Source of the DNA: Dryas octopetala
Lineage: Eukaryota > Streptophyta > Magnoliopsida > Rosales > Rosaceae
DNA length: 64,000 nt
Assembly (NCBI GenBank): GCA_963921425.1
Contig: OY992835.1
Coordinates: 23,188,001 to 23,252,000 of the forward strand
Reading direction: 5' to 3'
Position numbers and translations under genes: made by a program. Position 1 is the stretch's first letter; the number at the start of each line of letters is the position of its first letter. Positions 58,401 through 64,000 of the stretch are shown here, in pieces. Under the pieces are notes generated by a model. The model saw only the letters and a program-made list of their open reading frames with translations. It was not told the DNA's origin and did not search any database.

Positions 58401-60019
58401 GGCTTATGACAGAGCACTTAGTACCCACTAAATATTGATTTTTAAATACGAATAAATTTAACAGTAATTCACAAATCTAATTTATATTACTAAAACCATC
58501 AATTCAAGAATTAAAAATGTTGGTATGACATGTACTTTTTTAGGCCCGAAGCCTTTAATCACCTTTGTTTCTTTTTCTTCCTTTGGCTGTGAGGTCAAAG
58601 TACATGGTATTGAACCAGACATTAGCCTCTTAAGGCTCGATTATTTTCCATATTTTGTTGCTATGTGTGGAAATATTGACCCAAGCCCCAGTGAAGGTGA
58701 CATCCACTAATGTAATTTTAGTTAAATCTGATTTTTTAAAATTTACTTTGGTCCTAATTGGAAAGCTTGTCATTAGCATTGATGATGGGACATCGTAAAC
58801 ATATCAATTTACTCATAATTAAGGCCCAACAGAAGGAAGAAAGAAAAGAAACGAAGGAACACAATCTTGTAATTAAAAAAGAGAAGGAATTGGGGCCAAA
58901 AAAGAGAGAGAAGGAATTGTGGAACAAATGAGATGGAAAAATGGCTGGTTTTTGGATAGTGACATAGTGCAACTCAATTATTGGTGAAGACAAAACCTGA
59001 CTAAATAAGATCCGAGGCCCTTTAGATTTAGTACTAGTAGTGGTTGGTTCCCATTATAGTGTATGAATGGATAATTGAAGATTTTATTCTTTCCATTATT
59101 TAAGTACTCCCAATTTTTATTACTCTTTTTATTGAAAAACTAATTTGATTACATAACTTTCTGTTTAGTTTGAACGAATTACGCTCAGATAATTTGTTTT
59201 GGCCAGTAATTGATGAGTGTTTTTCAAATACTATGAAGTTATTTTGTCGTCAAATTGTCTATGTTAGTAATTTTTTTAAAAAAATTACTAAATTACAACC
59301 CTATTTTCCCAACGTTAATGCTTGCAACCTCATCCCACAAACCCTATATTTAATATTTCAACACACAAAAAAAAAGTACTATATTAAAAGGTTCCACGGA
59401 TTAACAACTATATGTAATATACAGCACAACTTAAAATTTTAAAGCCACAAGCCAACATTTTGGGCATTTTGATTCGATCACTCGTGCTGCATAAAAAAGA
59501 ACAAGATGAGAATAAAATGTTCCTGAAAGTTTTCTATTTTGTGCGTCTGGACACCATACAACTTTTTTATGTGGTTTTAGCTAGTTAATTAATTTAATTA
59601 CTGAAGTACTTAACTACTCTCTGACACTAACAACTTCGGATATAAAAAGAATCAGAACATCAAATCTTTCTCCAAAAGCATAAACTAAAAACCTAAAATA
59701 TATAATTAATGTTGGATTTCAGAGAAGCCCACCTTCTCAGACCCGTAGGTGGGCCTGGCTCAAATGTATACGAGCTGAGCCCAAATACACCAACATATAT
59801 TATATGTGACTGTCCAACAATGCTAGGAGCCTACGACATATTTTGCCAATGTACGACACATCCATAATTCCATCAAAAAGCGACAACAATTTTCAACATC
59901 TCTGTTTATATAGAAATGAATGGATTACAAAGAATGCTAATAATTCCTTGAAATTCCACAAAATTCTCAAGAGGATTGGAGCTTATTCGAGGAATTACTA
60001 TATAGTCCCTACTCCCTCC
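55452..60019. other. Long gene-poor intergenic region
   Basis: AT-rich throughout. Short frames (56024, 56124, 56371, 56810, 58525, 58754, 59170, 59843) have no recognisable domain, no splice-consistent partners and biased composition, so I call no gene. No transposon termini were recognised. Confidence 0.55.
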
Positions 60020-62131
60020 TCAGAAATTCTCAAGAGGTGATCCTGGCTGCAACAAGGACATAAATTGTAAAAAAAAAATCATGAACACACTTTATTCACC
60101 AAAAACTTAAATAAATAAAAATTGTAATGGGTTTTATGAAAATTTCTGAGCTTACCACACAAGCATGGACATCATCACGGCTACACAGGAGCTTCCCATT
60201 GAGGAAGTCCAAAGCTTGAAACGACCCTCCTCCTTCACTCCTCTGCATAAAAAAACCAAGCAGCTAGTTGTAGATTAAAATTTGTTTTTATTTAAGTTAA
60301 GATTAAATTTGATTTTGCAGTGGTTAATTACCTTGTAAAAATCAACAGCAACAAAATTAGCCCATCTGTTGCTAGCAGCACCATAACAAGTGTTGAGCAT
60401 GTTAATGAGATCCCCAGAATTAATTCCACAAGAGACTTGCTTAATTGGAATAGACAGAAAATGGTTCACCAAGATCAAAGATTTAGTCTTGTCATCTAGA
60501 GGTGAGGACTCTGCCCTATTAGGACATTTTCCAGCCTTCATTCCATCATCTCCATCTGCAAATTTCAATTTGGTACTATTCTCAAATAACAGATGAAAAA
60601 ACTCATATAATATTAGTATAAAAAAACAAAAAGTTTGTTGCTTAAACAATTGCTTATTACACTGGTTTTCAACCATGTAGTTCCACTGGTATGCAATGCC
60701 TTCTGATTGTTCCTTTGAACTTTTTGAAGTAAACACAAGTAGTCTTTGGTTCTTAGCAACCATGTCACTAACAAGTGGCCAGTCCTGACCATTTTTGGGC
60801 ATGTTTGTGACTGGAAACCAATATTTCATCAACCCAGAAGCGTTGAAGACATTTGTCAGTCCATTTGGAGCTTCAACATAGTCCTCTAATATCAATGTCA
60901 CAATTTCTGCTGGGTTTGCTGATAGAAATGCTTCAATTTCCTTCAGTGTATCTGTAGCTGGTTCCTACATTGTTGGGATAATAGATTTTGTACAAATTTC
61001 TTAATTAACAATAAAATAAAGAAAGAAAGAAAGAAAATGAAATGGGGGAGTGATTTTCTTACAAATGCAGTGAAGTCATGACATTTTCCTTTAAAAGAAT
61101 GGCACAACCACACATCTCCCTCAAAATCATAGGTATCCAGCATCAAGGCTCGAACTCCATTCTGTAAAATGTCAATGAATGATGGAAAATATAATGGTTA
61201 GAAAGTCAAGGGCCACATTTTATGCCAAAAATGAAAACAATAAGTGTTAATTTACTGAGAAAATAGAATTGAAATTCGTACATTAAGTTGTTGAGTGACA
61301 GTATCTTCTTGATTTGTAAAGGTAATTCGAGGAACTCCCGTACGAGATGGCTCTCCATCAATAGCAAAAGCATTGTGGGTTGTCAAAAATGCATATTTGT
61401 TGAATGGCAGAGAATTGTTCTGTTCCAAATTAAAAACAACAAGTACACAAACACAACGAATCAGTATATTATTGAACCCCCAGAGCCAGAGACAATTTTC
61501 GTTAGGCCCTAGTGGTTTATGGCCTGCTGGGTCCAAGTGTAAAACCCACAAGGTCTGCCCTCATTGGGCCCTAATGGGCTTATGGCCCATTGCATACTGC
61601 TCAATGGTTGTGACATCAGAAGGAAGGGAGAGAAAGCAATGACTCATGAGTAATGGTGGGCCCCTGCCGGCCCCCCAAAATATCTGTCTTTTTGGCTTCA
61701 TGGTATCGTCATGGAAAGGTGGAATTGTGGAAACTTCACAAAATGCGTGCCTGTGTTTCTTTGTGTATGTAACTGTGTAACAGAGAGAGAGAGAGAGAGA
61801 GTTATAGAGACGTACCAAAAGCTTGAATTGGTCTGTAATGGTTGATCTAACACATCTAGAGCCAGAAAAACCTTGGGGGCAAGAGAAACAGAAAAGTCCT
61901 GTCTCACAATCTCCGTCTGATGAGCATTCCTGTAAAAGCTACACATTCATTCAAACAAAGTACCACAAAATGAAACTTTACTCCATTTTTTTGGGTCAGA
62001 AATGATTGAAAGATTGACATAAAAAAAGAGCTACAAACCTTGCACTGTCCATTGGAGCAAGCTGTGGCAACACTTAAAAACGCTGCAACAGCTATGACCA
62101 AAACAAAGTTTTGGCTCTGCTGAGTCTTCAT
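60020..62131 (-). CDS. Secreted PLC-X domain-containing protein (At5g67130 type)
   Basis: Eight exons: 62131-62039, 61929-61816, 61419-61282, 61161-61063, 60964-60661, 60555-60332, 60242-60156, 60046-60020. All are GT-AG and in phase, giving 361 aa. Signal peptide at residues 1-24 (FVLVIAVAAFLSVATA), then an EGF-like Cys-rich segment (CSNGQCKECSSDGDCETGLFCFSC). The PI-PLC X-like barrel follows with the first active-site His in LTTHNAF, LDTYDFEGDVWLCHSF with a second His, and LILEDYV. Plant members are secreted or GPI-anchored; their substrate is not established. The model ends in a nine-codon last exon (PGSPLENF) without the hydrophobic GPI tail I expect from the longer Arabidopsis homologue. 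Either the tail is lost or the last intron differs. Confidence 0.88.
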
Positions 62132-62137
62132 ATTTAA

Positions 62138-62169
<32 letters not shown>

Positions 62170-62566
62170 GAAGTAAGGGGATTAGTTTTTGGGTTGGGTT
62201 TTGAAGCAACTTTGTTTTCTCAGTTTTGGCTGAGAAAACGAAGAAGTAGAGTGTACAAGTTTGGTGACAAATTGTACCTGGATGAGGATCCATATGGATA
62301 TCAGGTTATAAATGCTCAAAAACCAACAAAATGGGAAAGAGAATATATTGGGCTATCCGAATATCCAATCATAACAAAGACGTTGGAATTCATTAATTAA
62401 GATGAAGAAGATGAAAAGGAAATTGAAAACCCAAATCACCTGAACCGTACGTTACTCCCATAATGCATTAATTTGACACGTACCTCCTCATTACTAATTA
62501 TTTTCAAGTCGGGAATTAAAAGAAGGAAAATGGAATAACTTGAACGCCATTAGGACCACTTAGGAA
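62132..62566. other. Upstream region of the PLC-X gene
   Basis: An A25-type tract at 62136-62160 lies directly upstream of the start codon (poly(T) in the 5' UTR of the minus-strand gene). The ORF at 62194-62400 shows no domain. Confidence 0.55.
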
Positions 62567-63114
62567 TAGACCTGTCAATAGATCGAATTCGGATCGGATT
62601 GATTTAAATCCATCTCTCATCCGTTAAGCTAATAAATTATCGGATTCGGATTATAATCGGATTATGGATTGAACATGTCAATTTATATCCGATTAGTATC
62701 GATTCGGATCGAATTGGACTTTAATCAGATTTATTTAGAGAATAAATATGATTAAAATTTTACTAGTATTACGTTTAGTATCACTATTTTCTTGTCTATT
62801 TTTGTAACTTTGAATTTATATAAATAAGTATAATCATTTAAGTGTAGTTTCATGGTATAAAAAAACCTCAAATTATTTTACAAACATATAATGTTTATTA
62901 AAACTATATAAAAAATACATTAAATATTATATTAATTTGGATCGGATTATTATCGGATTGGATTGACCTAAATCCATATTCCATCTGTTAAGTTAACGGG
63001 TTATTGGATTCGGATTACAATCGGATTATCGGATTGGAATGGTAAATCCATCCCTACTAATTACGTCGGATTTGGATCGGATTCGGATTAAAATCCGATC
63101 CGTTGACAGGTCTA
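62567..63114. mobile_element. hAT-type MITE with perfect 8-bp TSD
   Basis: 548 bp. The ends TAGACCTGTCAATAGATCG and (reverse complement) TAGACCTGTCAACGGATCG are flanked by CTTAGGAA on both sides (62559-62566, 63115-63122). Inside, GGATTCGGAT(C/T)GGATT words recur in both orientations near the ends, like subterminal transposase sites. No ORF. Confidence 0.9.
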
Positions 63115-63122
63115 CTTAGGAA

Positions 63123-64000
63123 TTTAGATGATATATGCATGATAATAATATATCAGCAACTACTATATGTGCTTTTTGCATATATAGTATAAAGGTAATG
63201 GTAGTTCTGTACGTGATATGGACCACAAATTTATGGTAATATTTTTTAGTAGATAGCATATGTATTGCCAGACTGTGGCAACCATATATATTACCTTGTA
63301 AAAACTTATTTTAGATTTTTTTTTTATGCTTTAGATTATGTATACTATATGAGGATTTAGTTAGCATATAAATAATATATACATTATATATACTACAAAA
63401 GAATGGGTTGTTGTATATGGTAAGTTGGTAACAGAAAACTCCAAACCGAAACCCAAATCTATGCTCAAACATAACTTAGTGACATTGGATCATCTCATCC
63501 CCATATAGGAAAACCCATTTGTATGAGACCTATTAGTTTTTAGTTATTTTTTTTTGTTGGGTATGTTTCAAATTATTGATTTAGTTTGTAATGTAATTTG
63601 AATGAGAAAATGCAACAAAATTACCCTTAGTACAAAAAGGTTGCGAAGTGATATGGAAGGAGAGACGAAGGAGAAGGTTTGTTCGCTTTGCACTAACAAA
63701 AGTAAAATCAATACCCATCACCATTTGCGTAGTTTTCTCTCTCTTAAAGTAGTTTGCTATTCTCTAAGTTGATATAGAGGCCATATTTTATAGATTTCAA
63801 ACCTCTTGCCATTTGTTTTTATAAACAAACTAATATTAGTTATATGGGGGTCCTATGAGAATGAATTAAGGTTAAGGCAAAGCTAGCTAAATTCTATATA
63901 TACTAAACGTAGGTGAGAGGCGTTACTGTAGTTTAGGAATAGTGTGTGTGTTTTTTTTAATAGACGCTTACTATTGTAATTAGTGGAATTAGTTGAGCCT
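63123..64000. other. Intergenic, no gene seen
   Basis: AT-rich sequence to the window edge with no supported ORF or element. Confidence 0.6.

Overview
The window is nuclear DNA of a flowering plant, most likely a eudicot. It is AT-rich, genes carry many short GT-AG introns, and the recognisable genes are plant types: a CYP85A brassinosteroid oxidase, a reversibly glycosylated polypeptide / UDP-arabinopyranose mutase, a GRAS protein, an R2R3-MYB and a CHY-RING E3 ligase. The many MITEs would suit a compact tree genome such as Rosaceae, but that lineage is a guess.

Layout. 1-6.8 kb is intergenic with two copies of one ~0.7-1 kb DNA transposon family, one of them split by a foldback MITE. 6.8-7.7 kb (-) is a small DnaJ-type zinc-finger membrane protein, beside a tRNA-Ile(AAU) and two MITEs. 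10.5-11.6 kb (-) is an R2R3-MYB whose second intron contains a complete antisense tRNA-Glu(UUC). 12.9-19.1 kb is a nested structure: a TRIM retroelement with 100-bp LTRs and TSD ATCTG carries in its 3' LTR a 5.85-kb CACTA-type transposon (TSD AAT). That transposon holds a nearly complete 12-exon CHY-RING E3 ligase gene plus a decayed two-exon ferritin fragment, and no transposase. This Pack-CACTA is the standout of the window. 21.9-23.2 kb (+) is an SCL3-like GRAS gene with one internal stop at a conserved Trp.

24-33.7 kb is a two-gene Mutator-like element of the Kaonashi (KI-MULE) kind. A MURA-type transposase (+) and a DUF1985-like/Ulp1-protease gene (-) are convergent, and the whole is saturated with a CAGTTTC/GAAACTG word. 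34.3-38.5 kb (+) is TRM1, a tRNA G26 dimethyltransferase. 39.5-41.5 kb (-) is the RGP/UAM gene. 44.1-46.5 kb (-) is CYP85A. 46.6-60 kb is gene-poor: a solo LTR inside a locally triplicated sequence, several MITEs, and a 1-kb hAT-like foldback element with a ~185-nt GC-rich hairpin. 60.0-62.1 kb (-) is a secreted PLC-X domain protein, followed by a hAT MITE.

The host genes look like unrelated single-copy neighbours rather than a pathway cluster: tRNA modification, cell-wall sugar mutase, brassinosteroid synthesis and transcription factors. The coupled systems are the transposons: the two MULE genes, and the captured gene fragments carried between CACTA ends. A further recurring signal is a set of very short poly(T) inserts next to GGCC/GGTC, each flanked by 9-16 bp target duplications. 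These look like extreme 5'-truncated retroposon insertions.
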